From assembly GCF_028502605.1 (NCBI RefSeq), contig NC_079233.1, positions 4,092,001 through 4,156,000 of the forward strand: DNA of 64,000 nucleotides, written 5' to 3'. Position numbers and translations under genes: made by a program. Below, in pieces: positions 1-11,548 of the stretch. The notes beneath the pieces were generated by a model that searched no databases, had not been told where the DNA came from, and worked only from the letters and a program-made list of their open reading frames with translations. Each line of letters opens with the position of its first letter. The first letter of the stretch is position 1. This DNA comes from Trichoderma breve. Taxonomy: Eukaryota; Ascomycota; Sordariomycetes; Hypocreales; Hypocreaceae.

Positions 1-787
1 GTAGGTAAACAAGGCTCGGGGATTTAAATGAGGCTATACGGTGGAGCATTGCTTATAACAGCTCCCGATTACAGCTGCCGGTCTTGGGTGCATATAAGTG
101 AAAATCGGCCTTGTAATAGATTGAAGTTCTGCCTACAGCATTTATCCTTGTGTATAGTTACCATAGCTTTGTTCTTTATTCCTGTATTTATGAATTATCA
201 CATATAGTGGTGTCTACTTATTCGAAGTCTGCTACGTTGCGAGAGTGCTCAAGAGACAGAGGCCCGTCTAAGAGATCTTAACAGGTTATTCTTCTCAACA
301 TAATTATAGTAGTAAAAGCTCCAAGAAATCACTATTGCTCTTTAGGTTACTATACAAGCACTCTTTGAAACTTGGCTGAAATGACGGTGTGTCTTAAGCT
401 TACTTGTTAGGTTGGGTAACTACAGCAGCTGTCTAATACTGTAAGCAGACAAATTATGTATGTAGCAATAGTGCCTCCTTCAAACGCTTCCCTGCTTCGG
501 ATATCTCCTTTGAGGTCTGTGTAGTAGGTATTATGCTTGTAGTATTGGCGAATTTAGTACCTAATGCAGTTCAGTTTAAGCCAGTTATGGGATTCAGCAA
601 AATCTATATATACCTATATCTATATTTGTTGTTTACTCCAGACCAACTTTCTCAATCACTACTGATACACTGTCAAACACCCAAACATATCCTCTCTGCT
701 TGCTCATCATTTTCAAGTCTCTTTACTATTCTCATCCCCTACCATCATCATCCTTGACGTCCCAAAACCTCCCAATTATCCACCGAC
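1..787. other. Intergenic, left edge
   Basis: No convincing coding exon. The stretch is AT-rich. A TATATA-rich block at about 604-628 and a CRE-like TGACGTC at about 754-760 lie just upstream of the small gene that starts at 788, so the right part is probably its promoter and 5' leader. Confidence 0.5.
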
Positions 788-1228
788 ATGTCCTGCCAAT
801 CACTAGATCCCTCAAGCGGCATATGCTTCGGCACCAGCAACAACATCACCTTACTCCTCCAAACCTTCAAAAACTGCTGCAGCCTCGCTCCCATCGTCCA
901 GTACTACGACACTTACGGATGCAGTGCTTATTGTCCCATCATGCCCGACCGCCGAACAGGCGAATCGCTCCGGGATTGCATTGCTGATGCTCTGGGGACT
1001 GGATCGTGCTATGCACCACTTGATAAACCTGCTGCTCCAAGCGTTATTGCGCGAGCCAGCGCCGCTGCTAAAGAGCCTGTTTGCTCGGTTTGCGCTGCTA
1101 CAGCTGCGACATCGACAACTGGGGCTGCTGTTCGGATGTATAGTGCTGATACGGTTTCATGGAAGACTGGACTGACCATCGGGGTTGTATTATTTACTGG
1201 AATGTTCGCTGGGGGGTATTTGATCTAA
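788..1228 (+). CDS. Small Cys-rich protein with C-terminal membrane anchor
   Basis: Single-exon ORF of 146 aa; family not recognised. Eight cysteines (residues 3, 13, 30, 31, 45, 49, 64, 74) lie in the first 75 residues, including a CC pair and a GCxxYC motif, followed by an Ala/Thr/Ser-rich linker with a CxxC at 99-102. Residues 127-146 form a hydrophobic segment that ends the protein. There is no classical N-terminal signal peptide, so the visible topology is tail-anchored or GPI/TM-like, with the Cys-rich part as a compact disulfide domain if it reaches the secretory lumen. It is convergent with the coiled-coil gene at 1565-3496. An unseen upstream exon carrying a signal peptide would change this reading. 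Role unknown. Confidence 0.6.
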   Translation: MSCQSLDPSSGICFGTSNNITLLLQTFKNCCSLAPIVQYYDTYGCSAYCPIMPDRRTGESLRDCIADALGTGSCYAPLDKPAAPSVIARASAAAKEPVCSVCAATAATSTTGAAVRMYSADTVSWKTGLTIGVVLFTGMFAGGYLI

Positions 1229-1564
1229 AATCTGGGCGGTTATATCTCGACGACGAGGGTGACTATTTTACATTCGAGTATGTGTTGCGTAGAATTAGAC
1301 AAACGAAGGCCATAGAAATATTAGACATCATGTCATCGCTTAATCATTAATTTCGTTCTCTAAAATCTAACATTCCAAAGTTGTTTTACACGCTGAAAGA
1401 AAATCATAATAGGATAATCACAAAATATGTAGCAGTCCAGGGTATAACTCCAATCGTCTGAAGAACCACCACCAGACAAAGACCACCAGCAAGAGACGCT
1501 GTCAATCGATAGTGTCGTTTGAACTGGCCGGAGAGCCGAGAGAAAAGACAGGGATTACCACACC
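1229..1564. other. Convergent intergenic spacer
   Basis: 336 bp between two convergent stop codons; AT-rich. Presumably holds both 3' ends and polyadenylation sites. No ORF with coding character. Confidence 0.5.
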
Positions 1565-3496
1565 CTATGCATGCTCTGCCAAAAACTCCGGCGGCACTTC
1601 GTTCTCGCTGTCGTACCTACGCAGCGGCGCGCCATCAGTGTTGACGGCCTGACCATGCTCATCATCTCTATCCTGTTCACCGCCGAGGAGGTCTGGGGGC
1701 ACCTCATTGTCGCTCTCTTCATCGGCTGAGTGGCTGCTTTCTTGCGTAGGTCGACCCTCCGGCTCTGGCTTTGCTTCACTCGGCTCATCCTCACTCGGCT
1801 CATCCTCACTCGGCTCATCCTCACTCGGCTCATCCTGAGCGCTGGCGGGATGCTCCTCGGTAGGATTAACCAGGCCTTCAAAGACGTTGGCGCCCTCTTT
1901 AAAGGCCTCTAGTTCTGCTCCGATGGCGCAAATCAAAAGATTCCAGTGCTTTTCCTCCGCCAGCCGCATGTAGCTCTCCAGCTCCTCAATCACCTGCTTC
2001 ATTCGTGAAAGCTGAGACGATATGATATCTTCCAGAGAGGGAACTTTTTCTTTGCCTTTCGAGGTCGAGTCTGAAGGCGATGATGCGCCGTTCTGCATAG
2101 CCTGTCGTAAATCTGCTTCAAATGTAGATACCAGCTGCGTAACCTTGTCCCAGACTTGGCCCCCCTCTTCCAATGCTAGTCGATCTGTATCAATCCGCTC
2201 TTTGCAGCGCTCCAATACTGACATCTCCGCTTCCCACCACGATTTTGCCATTTCTAGTGTCCGCCGCTCGGGGATGAGTCGCATAAACTCAACTCCCCCC
2301 GAAGCGGCCGGGTCTCCGTCAACCTCGCCGCCGTGGTTTAAGAGGTCCGGGTCAAGTGGTTGGATTGGTGGATGTTGTACAAATGCCTTGACCTCGTTTG
2401 TCACGTCTCTTAATGCGCCATGATATCCACTTAGCCCTGCTTCTCTTTTGTTCTTAATGTCGTCCATTCTCTCCTCCAGTGTGCGGCACTGGAAGCGCAT
2501 AGCCGCTAATCTCTCCTCAAGCTGCCGGATTTCTTCGCTCAGGGCACCATGCTGCGTACCAAGTTCCCGCAGCTCTTTCGCTAGCGGTTCGTCACCATTT
2601 TCCTCCAAATCGTGCAGCTCTGCTTGAATATCAGATTTCCTGGTGCCTAGCCCATCCAGGTAGTTGAGGGCGTCTTCTCGTTGGGCCATGGCATCTGCTA
2701 TGTGGGCATTTTCGTCTCGTTTGAGCTTCGTCATCGAGGCAATCAATTTTCGGAGATCTTCTCGTGTAGATTTCAACCCAGGGGGCTTATCGTTCGTTGG
2801 CTGCCGAATTGGAACCACGTTGCCGTCGCGGGTGGCTCGAGGTGGTACATAGAGGGAGCTAGTCATTCTCGATTTGGAGCTTTTTGTAGAGTAAAAGGTG
2901 CCAGTTGGTGTGCTGCTGCCTGTGCTGGAGGCATCATTCTCATTGCCAGATCCAGCTGCCAGCGCGGCAGCCTGTTGATCAAGTAACCGCTGGACATCTT
3001 GCTCCAAAGCCTTCTCTTGCCTCCGCAATCCTCGCCAGATGGAATCTGTGTTGTGCGCACCAGCTTCACGTCTATGATCGAACAGCACGCTATTGGCTTC
3101 GGTAGGGCTCCCACCGAGAAGACTGTAGGGAGTATGTTTGCTGCGACCTGAAGGGCCAACAGAGTTTGCCCGGGCCGAGTCCTTGGTGAGCATCATTGAC
3201 GCAGTTATCGGCGGCGGTGGACCAGCAAACATTGCCCTCGGCTTCATCTTGAAATATGACTGGGCTGGACTGCCCTTGTCCCGCCATGTGCTTGGGGATT
3301 GCCCACGAGACGTCGTTGACTCCTCATAGTCGGCCAGCCAAGCTCTAGGCAGGTCCCCATCGGCCGATAAGACATCGTCAGGCCGAGGATCTAGTTCGTT
3401 AAGCTGGTATTCACTAGGTGATCGGATCGGAGGTTTATGAAAAGGTAGACCTGGCGATTTGCGATGCGGGCTTGCTATGCGATCGAAAAAAGACAT
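1565..3496 (-). CDS. ATG28: Atg28-type coiled-coil protein
   Basis: Single-exon protein of 643 aa. The start is placed at the MSFFDRIASP methionine (3496) rather than 34 codons upstream, because the N-terminal block MSFFDRIASPxRKS plus SEYQLNELDPRPDD looks like the conserved start of the filamentous-fungal proteins annotated Atg28. After a disordered Ser/Pro-rich N-terminal part comes a strong coiled coil at about 245-350 and a second helical region at about 400-555. The tail is acidic (DEPSE repeats, EVPPD/EVPPE motifs). In methylotrophic yeast Atg28 is a coiled-coil factor of pexophagy and autophagy that works with Atg17-type scaffolds. Function here is inferred from resemblance only; the family evolves fast, so it could be another coiled-coil protein. 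It is divergent from the WD40 gene at 4898. Confidence 0.6.
   Translation of the reverse strand: MSFFDRIASPHRKSPGLPFHKPPIRSPSEYQLNELDPRPDDVLSADGDLPRAWLADYEESTTSRGQSPSTWRDKGSPAQSYFKMKPRAMFAGPPPPITASMMLTKDSARANSVGPSGRSKHTPYSLLGGSPTEANSVLFDHRREAGAHNTDSIWRGLRRQEKALEQDVQRLLDQQAAALAAGSGNENDASSTGSSTPTGTFYSTKSSKSRMTSSLYVPPRATRDGNVVPIRQPTNDKPPGLKSTREDLRKLIASMTKLKRDENAHIADAMAQREDALNYLDGLGTRKSDIQAELHDLEENGDEPLAKELRELGTQHGALSEEIRQLEERLAAMRFQCRTLEERMDDIKNKREAGLSGYHGALRDVTNEVKAFVQHPPIQPLDPDLLNHGGEVDGDPAASGGVEFMRLIPERRTLEMAKSWWEAEMSVLERCKERIDTDRLALEEGGQVWDKVTQLVSTFEADLRQAMQNGASSPSDSTSKGKEKVPSLEDIISSQLSRMKQVIEELESYMRLAEEKHWNLLICAIGAELEAFKEGANVFEGLVNPTEEHPASAQDEPSEDEPSEDEPSEDEPSEAKPEPEGRPTQESSHSADEESDNEVPPDLLGGEQDRDDEHGQAVNTDGAPLRRYDSENEVPPEFLAEHA
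1777..1836. repeat. Perfect 15-bp tandem repeat x4 in coding DNA
   Basis: Four identical copies of CACTCGGCTCATCCT at 1777, 1792, 1807 and 1822. Read on the minus strand they encode repeated DEPSE pentapeptides in the acidic tail of the coiled-coil protein. The absence of any silent change points to recent slippage, so copy number may vary between strains. Confidence 0.95.
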
Positions 3497-4897
3497 GATG
3501 GTGATTTTGGATAGTGGGGAGCTCTGTCGATGCGTTATTCGAGACGGCGAGAAAGAGCGATTGACGGGGAGGCCGTGGAAGTTCGGAGCCAAGAGCAAAT
3601 CAAAGCTATAATGATTTTATATGAAGCATGGAGAAGGAATACTTGGTGGTGGTGGATGGGCCATGGAGCGTGTTGTCAAGCTTGCTCACGAGGACAGGTA
3701 TGGGTGAAGTCGAGGCATGTGCCTGATTCCGGAGCTTATCAAGGTAGTGGCTGGAGCTTGTACATGCATCTGCCGATAGCACTCAAGACTGTGCACTCTA
3801 CAATTGGCTGGCAAATTTCGTGCCTGTAGATTGGAGTGCACCACTATGGGGGCGTGAGTAGGTTCAGCCCGGGTTGATTTGATCAAATGAAGATGTTGTG
3901 GTGCATGCAGAGAAGCGCCGACTGTACTTTGGGAGCTTTCTGCAACTCAGACACTAAAAGTGGGCAGTGTTGTCATCGCCGCTTTTGATATGGACTACCC
4001 TGGTAAAGTATGCAACGAATATTGTACCAAGAAGCATCGAATATACGTGCATCTCATTCTTACTAGGTATTAAGAAATGACTTCATAATTATAAAAAAAC
4101 AAGTCATTAAATTCCTTATAAAGTTAACTTAACTTATCGCTACCATCAAGCTTAACGTATCAATCTTGTACTACAAGATGTACTGATGAGTCGAGACTAA
4201 AGCCATCTCTGGCCAGCATGCCCAAACCTTCTATGTCTGGGCTGACCTAATTAATTTGCCGACGGAGCTTGCCGCGCGTCCGTTCCGTATCCCGTCCATA
4301 CGTATTCATTCGTCGTGCATCGGGTTCTTCAAGGCAACGCTGTTTGTTACAGGAGATTTAAAGGCGTTCATTTCTCGATCGAGTCGAGGCCCCCAGCTGG
4401 GGAGATCGCTAAGAAGGAGGACGGGAGGACGATTACAGTGAGACGCCGCCACCCCAGAGTGCTAAAGGCGTAGTGCAAGCCGCTACACTTTGGCGCCTCG
4501 CTACCATTTGATCCGTCCATACAATAAGCACCGGACGCTGACGAAAGCAAAAAGGCAATTGACTCGACTTGGTTTGGGCGGGCTCAATCCTATTTCGCGT
4601 CTATTCTGCGATTTATCAGCTGCGTCTTGACTTTTGCTGTCGTCTCCATAATTACAGCAGCTGCAGCAGCGCAGGGAACAAAGCAAGGCAGAGCAAAAGC
4701 AAAAGCAAAGGGGAGGGTCCCGTCGTCTGGCGCCTCGTGATCCAGCCCTGCTGCTCCAACCCCTCGCCTATCGCCATCCGGATTGACTGACATCCAGACT
4801 AAATCAGTCACAGCCAACTAACTAACCGCCCAGCAAAGCAAAAGCGCCGTCAGCCCGCTTCAGGCCAACCCCAACCGGCCAACCCCCAAGAAGCACC
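3497..4897. other. Divergent intergenic region
   Basis: 1.4 kb between divergent starts, so it should hold both promoters and 5' leaders. 4060-4150 is very AT-rich; 4600-4897 is GC-richer, with many short AGCAAAGC/GCAAAAGC words, and reads like the 5' leader of the WD40 gene. No gene seen. Confidence 0.5.
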
Positions 4898-6837
4898 ATG
4901 AACCAATCACATCAGCTGCCTCCCCCGCGACGGCAGCAGTCCGCCACGGCTCCCTATGGCGCTCAGCTCGACGAACTTCACATGTCCGGCATGAGCCCGC
5001 AGAGCCAGATGGCATCGCGAGACTACGCTCCCCAGATCAAGCTCGAGCCGTCGCCCGTGCCCAACGTGCTCCAGCCGGGCGGCATGTCGCGCCCGCCTCT
5101 GTCTGCCAACAACTCTATGTCTGGCTCTATTCCGGGCTCTATTCCTGGCTCTGGCTCTGGTTCAGCATCTGCGTCAGCGTCGTCTGCGCAACACCAGCAG
5201 GGCTATCAATCGCCGCCAAAGCCCGTCCTCAACATGTCGCACACCTACTCTCGCTCCAGCCCCGCGGCCAACTACGACACGCCCGCCTCATCCTCGTCCT
5301 ACCACGCCTACACGCCAACCACCCCCAGCGGCTCGTCCTCGCAGTTCATCTCGCCTCAAGATGCCAAATACAACGCCCCGGGCTCCCAGCGCACCTTTTC
5401 CAACACGCCGCTGGGCCTGGCTGACATCCGGCCACGCGCCGACTCGAGCATGTCCGATGGAGCGCCCGGCACGCTTGGCTACGAGGTCGCCAACACACAG
5501 CCGGGCCCCAGCAACTACCTAGCTCCATGGCCAATCTACGCTTTCGACTGGTGCAAGTGGACACCGCGAGGGAACGGAGCAGGCAAGGTCGCCGTCGGCA
5601 GCTATCTAGAAGATGGTCACAACTTTGTAAGCCAAGCTGTCGTGTTGGATGTGGGGTACTGAATGCTGAATGCCGATGCTAACGGGGCGATATCAGATCC
5701 AAATCCTCGACAGCCAGGTCGTTCCAACACCTCAGGACGTCTACCAACCCGGCACATCCAAGTACAATCTCGAGTTCACAAAGGTGGCAGAGGCCACACA
5801 TTCGTATCCCGTCACGCGGCTTCTGTGGGAGCCGCCGTCTTCGCAGAAGCAGTCCACCGATCTCTTAGCCACGTCTGGCGACCACCTGCGGCTGTGGTCA
5901 TTGCCATCCGAGACCTCTGCAAATCCAGGAAACACAATTACTCGCCCGCGCGACTCGGCCGTCACGAAACTGACCCCTCTGGCGCTCTTGTCAAACTCCA
6001 AGACACCCGATCACACGGCCCCGCTGACCTCTCTCGATTGGAACACCGTCTCCCCCAGTCTCATCATTACCTCGAGTATTGATACCACCTGCACAATATG
6101 GGACATTCCATCCTTAACAGCCAAGACGCAGCTGATTGCCCACGACAAGGAGGTATATGACGTAAGGTTCTGTGCCAAGAGCGTCGATGTATTTGTGAGC
6201 TGTGGTCAGGATGGAAGCGTGCGCATGTTTGACCTGAGAAGCCTAGAGCATTCCACCATTATCTATGAACCTACAGGAAAGGAAGATCGAGGTTTGTCAA
6301 CTCCCCACTCCCTTCTAACCCCCATGGAGACGGTCTACAAGGAAATAAGCCGCGTTGCTGACAGCTTCAACAGTGGAATCTGGCGAGCGAATGAGCCCTA
6401 CAACCGCTCAGCAGACGCTTTCGAATCCTCCACCGCTCCTTCGACTAGCTACATCACCTCATGATACCCATCTTCTAGCGACATTTGCTCAGGACTCGAA
6501 CGTGATCCGTATCTTGGACGTTCGACAACCCGGCCAGGCTCTCCTCGAGCTTCGGGGACACTCTGGTCCCCTCAATTGCATTGAGTGGTCTCCTTCGCGG
6601 AGGGGGACGCTGGCCTCAGGAGCAGACGACTGCCAGGTGCTGCTGTGGGATCTCATGAACTCTTCATCCATCAACGGCAGTCAGCAGCCAGAGAACCAAC
6701 GAAGCCCCGTCGCATGCTGGGATTGCGACTACGAGATTGGAAACCTGGGCTGGGTACCACACTTGCAAGGCAACGATGGCGGCGAGTGGCTCGGTGTCGG
6801 CGCAGGTCGGGGCGTCTGGGGCGTGAAGGTGATGTGA
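4898..6837 (+). CDS. WD40 protein, DCAF7/WDR68-like
   Basis: Three exons, 4898-5626, 5697-6291 and 6374-6837, give 595 aa in frame. Intron 1 has a TGCTAAC branch site and intron 2 uses donor G|GTTTGT. Residues 1 to about 205 are disordered (Ser/Gln/Pro-rich). The rest is one WD40 propeller: visible repeats include DHLRLWSLP, TTCTIWDIP, GSVRMFDLR, NVIRILDVR and CQVLLWDLM. The start of the propeller (WPIYAFDWCKW, VGSYLED) and the run SPHDTHLLATF match the DCAF7/WDR68/AN11/TTG1 family, scaffolds that dock DYRK kinases or transcription factors and act as CUL4-DDB1 receptors in animals. The partner in fungi is not visible from sequence. The long N-terminal extension is a fungal feature absent from the ~340-aa animal and plant proteins. 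Confidence 0.8.
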
Positions 6838-7821
6838 GGACCTTTTGATGGATATCCGATACGAGTTGAGGCCCGTCAGAGCGTCAGAGCCGACCACGGA
6901 TGACGCCTCATCTCCGTAAAAGCACCCGTTCCGATTGATATAGACTTGGCTGTTCGGCGGAGGGGGGGTATATGTATTACCTTACTTGAAAGGATTTATT
7001 GGAGTTTTGTACCGACAGTCCTAGCTGCATGAAACCAGCAACTTTGGAGTATGGAGACGTGACGAGTAACGATTGGAAGTTTGGTCAAATGGATTTGGTG
7101 AATGGATGGAAAAGGGAGTGCGAGGTGTGCCATGTCATATGGGGGTTTCTTTTTACGCATTTAGTTTATCGCAATTTGAAGCCGCGAGATTCTAGAAGGC
7201 CAGGCTTTATGAATACAGCGAGCAGATACATCCTTTGCATTGTTTATTGCCGCCATTGAAATGCCGTTTATTAAGTTGCTGGCTGAGATACATTGATGAA
7301 GCCGATATCACAGCAATTTCTTGTTGCAGCGAGATGAAATGTGTACTGGATTACAGGTTAAGCGGTTATCATGAGTGAGCCCAGTTTTAAAGGTTGATAA
7401 TTGATACTTAGAGCGCGATGTAGGTGAACATGTGCAATTGTAAAAAAGTACCAAAGTATCCCGTTAAAGAGTTTGCTATTCTGAAGTATTGGTGGTCAGA
7501 TAAAATTCTTTTACGCAACGAGCTTCTTTTACCTGCACTCCACACTCTCCAATTCTTCCTCTCACCTCTGACTGCATCAACGCTTGAGTACGGTACGTAC
7601 CTCCACTTCAGCACGGCTCGGCAGCGCCGCCTCGCTGTTGGAACTTTAAACCAGCCAAAGCGCGTTCAGCCCGATAATTACCCGCGTCGCCGACTCGCCT
7701 TTCTTCAAAGTGATCCTTGTTGCGAATCCCCCAACTTCATTTTGTTTTCTTCCATTCTCCCTTTTCAATTCCCAGCTACAGTCGCATGGTCAGCAGCACG
7801 CATCGCATACTGTAATTCAAG
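6838..7821. other. Intergenic between WD40 gene and Spt5 gene
   Basis: About 1 kb between co-directional genes. The left half is 3' flank. The right half (7500-7821) is pyrimidine-rich and ends in a typical leader just before the Spt5 start. No coding exon is supported. Confidence 0.5.
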
Positions 7822-10800
7822 ATGGCGTCCAACGACAGGGGCCGATTCGATGATTCCGAGGATGAGGAAGACTTTAACCCTGCGCCTGCCGACATGTCTG
7901 AAGACGAGGATCGCAATGACGGCTCAAGCCGGGCGCGAGACAGCAGCCCCAATCGCCGCCAGGAAGCTGATGAAGATGAAGATGAAGAGCCCGCCCCAGC
8001 TAGATCGCGAAGAACTCATGATGAGGATGAGGAAGACGAAGAGGACGAGGAGGAGGAAGAGGAACCTCGCCGTCGCCACGATGACGATGACGAGGACGAA
8101 GAAGAAGATGACGAAGATGAGGACGATGTCCAACAGGTATGGTCTCCGGACATGGCGACTGATGACGAGTCCCCAGCAATTGGAGATGCTGACACAGATG
8201 ACAAAAGGGCCATCGCAGAAAGCGCCAGCGCGACAGGCGAAACGCCTTCATCGATATCGAAGCCGAAGTCGATGACGAAGACGAGGGTGAAGACGAGGAA
8301 AAGGATGGTGAAGAGATAGAGGATTTCATCATCGACAACGCTCACCCTGATGACCTGGCTGAGAGCTCGCGACTTGACGATGATAGAAGACACCGTGAGC
8401 TTGACCGCCGTCGCGAGATGGAGTCGAGCATGGATGCCGAGAAACAGGCCGAGATCCTGCGCCAGCGATACGGTAACCGACGGCCTGGCAAGAGCTTTGG
8501 CGACTCAGCCGTCGTGCCCAAACGCCTTCTTCTCCCCAGTGTGGATGATCCTAGCATCTGGGCTGTGCGATGTAAAGAAGGAAAGGAGCGCGAAGTCGTC
8601 ATGTCCATCATGAAGCGAGTCGAGGAGCGAAGAGGCACAAAGGACGAGCTGGCCATTACTGCCGCTTTTGAGCGTGGTGGCCCAGACTCCGTCATGAAGA
8701 GCTTCGTCTACGTTGAGACCCAAAGACAGACCGACATTCTTGTGGCTCTTGATGGCATCCTCAACGTCTATCCTCACTCCAAGTTGACCTTGGTAGATAT
8801 CAAGGACATGCCCGAGCTTCTGCGCGTCACCAAGACACCTACACTGGAGCCCGGCGCATGGGTGCGACTTCGAAGGCCGCCTAAGCACAGCGGAGACTTG
8901 GCTCAAGTCATTGATGTGACCGAGAATGGCCTGGAAGCCAGAGTCCGATTTATCCCCAGACTCGACTACGGCATGCGAGATGAAGCTCTGTCTGCAGTGA
9001 CTGCGGATGGAAAGCGTAAGAGGCCCCCGGGAATGGGCCCGCGACCGCCCCAGAGACTTTTCAGCGAGATTGAGGCGCGGAAGCGTCACCCCCGTCACAT
9101 TCAGGGCAACCCGACTACCAACACTTGGACGTATATGGGCGAAGAGTTTGAAAACGGGTTCCAGGTCAAAGACGTCAAGATCCAGCAGCTTGTTGTGACA
9201 GACGTCAACCCTTCTCTAGAAGAAGTGACACGATTTGCTAGTGGCGCTGATGATGGCACGGAAAATCTTGACTTGAAGGCTTTGGCCGCTAGTTTGAAGG
9301 ATAGCAACACGCTCGTCACGTACCTGCCTGGCGATATCATCGAGGTGTACGCTGGAGAGCAGAGAGGTGTTGTTGGCAGAGCTACCAATGTGCAGGGTGA
9401 TATTGTGACCATGTTTGTCACAGAGGGTGACCTGAAGGGCCAGAGCATCGAGGTGCCTATCAAGGGGCTCCGCAAGCGCTTCAAGATTGGTGACCATGTC
9501 AAGGTGATTGGTGGCAGCAAGTTCCAGGATGAAGTCGGTACAGTGGTCAAGATTTCCGAGGATCGCGTCACGCTCTTGACAGACCAGACGAACAATGAAG
9601 TGACGGTATTCAGCAAGGATTTGCGAGAGGCCAGCGACATTGGTGGACAAGGATCACTCGGCCAGTATGAACTTCATGACCTTGTGCAGTTGGATCCTAC
9701 TACAGTCGGCTGCATTGTCAAGGTGGATCGAGAGTCATTGGTTGTGTTGGATCAGTTTGGAGACACTCGTCAAGTCATGCCATCTCAGATTCCAAACAAA
9801 CTTCCCAAGAGAAAGCAAGCAGTTGCAGCCGATCGAGAGGGCTCAGAAATTCGCCTAGACGACGTGGTGAAGGAGTTTTCTGGACAGCAACGCCAGGGCA
9901 AGATCATCCACATCCACCGTTCCTACGTCTTCCTGCACACTCATGCCACCAATGAGAATGCAGGTGTCTTTGTCACCAAGGCGAGCATGGTTAATACGAT
10001 CGCTGCTAAGGGAGGCCGTGTTAACGCAGCAGCGTCTGGGCCTGACCTGACCACTATGAACCCAGCCTTGAAGATTCACAAGAACGGCACCGAGAACAAG
10101 CCTCTCGCGAAACAGTTTGGCCGAGATCGTGCCATCAACCAAACCGTCATCATCAAGAAGGGAGCCTACAAAGGTCTCCTTGGTATCGTCAAGGACACGA
10201 CAGACACACACGCTCGTGTTGAGCTCCACACCAAAAACAAGACCATCACTGTACCCCGAGACTGCCTCAACTTCAAGGACAAGAACACCGGCATGAACAT
10301 TGACATCAACGGCAGAGGACGGCCCGCACCGGGTGGAGCAGGACGCGGCTCAGGGGATAGAGTCCCGGGCTGGCAAGGAGGATCTCGCACACCCATGGGC
10401 TCCGGCGGCGCAGATCGTGTCCCCGCTTGGGGATCACGAAGTAAGTTGTTTCTCGTCTTCTATTGTTTTCCATTTGCTAACAAAGACTTAGCTCCTGCAC
10501 AAGGCGGCCGTACGCCAGCATGGAAAGGCCAAGACTATTCTGGATCCCGAACGCCAGCTTGGGCAGATGGATCGAGGACTGTCAATCCATACGATGGAAG
10601 CCGAACTGCTTATGGGTCCGGCTCACGCACACCGGCATGGCAAGCTGGTGCCAGAACACCCGCACCGGGCGACGCATTCGGTGCTGGCTCGCGCACTCCA
10701 GCTTACGCCGGTGGTGGTGGAGGCGAGAGCTGGTCTTCTGGTTCGAAAACACCAGCATGGGGAGTCTCGGCGCCGACCCCTGGTGCCAGCGAGTCTTGGG

Positions 10801-11117
10801 GTTACACACCTGGGGCCGCCACTTCTTCTGCCTACGACGCTCCAACTCCTGGAGGCGCCATGTCAGCTCCTACTCCTGGTGCACTGAGCGCGCCCACACC
10901 CGGCGCTTACAACGCTCCCACCCCGGGAGTTGCACCAACGCCTGCTGGCGGCTGGCAAGGCGGATGGGGAGGAACAGACTCAGCGCCGACACCAGCAGCC
11001 GGAGCGCCGACACCGTCTGCGTCCGGATACGGTGGTTACTCAGCACCAACGCCTTCAGCCTACGGAGCGCCCGAGACACCAGCGGCCAGCGGTCCGAGGT
11101 ATACAGATGATGATTGA
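7822..11117 (+). CDS. SPT5: Transcription elongation factor Spt5
   Basis: Exons 7822-8136, 8208-10440 and 10492-11117 give 1057 aa. Intron 1 (71 bp) joins the acidic N-terminus to a basic GHRRKRQR run followed by [10 protein letters not shown]; intron 2 (51 bp, GTAAGT, TGCTAAC) is a multiple of three, so its retention would stay in frame. Order of parts: acidic N-terminus (1-170), NGN domain (about 220-310, [12 protein letters not shown]), then several KOW domains, e.g. [20 protein letters not shown] near 320 and [17 protein letters not shown] further on. The C-terminal region (from about 850) has TPAW repeats then APTPG repeats. Spt5 pairs with Spt4 as DSIF, clamps RNA polymerase II during elongation and recruits capping and processing factors through its phosphorylated C-terminal repeats; it acts in the nucleus. 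All signature domains are present. Confidence 0.97.
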
Positions 11118-11548
11118 GCATCTCCGCTGGGCAAGTGAGCTATATATTGTTTCTGACATGGTGGATATGGCGTTTTTTGGAATCAAAACTGCAGTAATAG
11201 TGGTGAAGAGCAGGCAGAAGAGAACCTGGCACATGGCTGGTTGAAGCAGACAAATCTCAGAGGGTATTGGGAAGCGCGTGGCTATAAAGAAAAGAAAAAA
11301 AGTAAATAGGGACAGTTTTTACGTATTACTAATGAAAATCTCTTGCATAAGGATGGAAGCCAAGCCGTGCTGTGACTTGACATGAGGTTGTGATCTTGTC
11401 GTTGTGGTTTGTGTGGATTCCGGAGCCGTTGTCGCCTGGCCCGAGTTTCGGCCGAAAAGCCTTGCGACCAAAAAGTTTGGGAGCCAAGTCGTAGCTACAC
11501 ACATTTACCAACCACGATTACAGCCCAGCATTATAACAAGCACACAGA
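11118..11548. other. Intergenic spacer
   Basis: 431 bp between the Spt5 stop and the next co-directional start. 3' flank, then a short promoter and leader. Nothing else seen. Confidence 0.5.

Noticed and set aside
7900..8140. Low-complexity GA-rich tract that could be called a microsatellite
   Set aside because: It is the acidic Asp/Glu coding stretch of Spt5, with mixed GAA/GAG/GAC/GAT codons.
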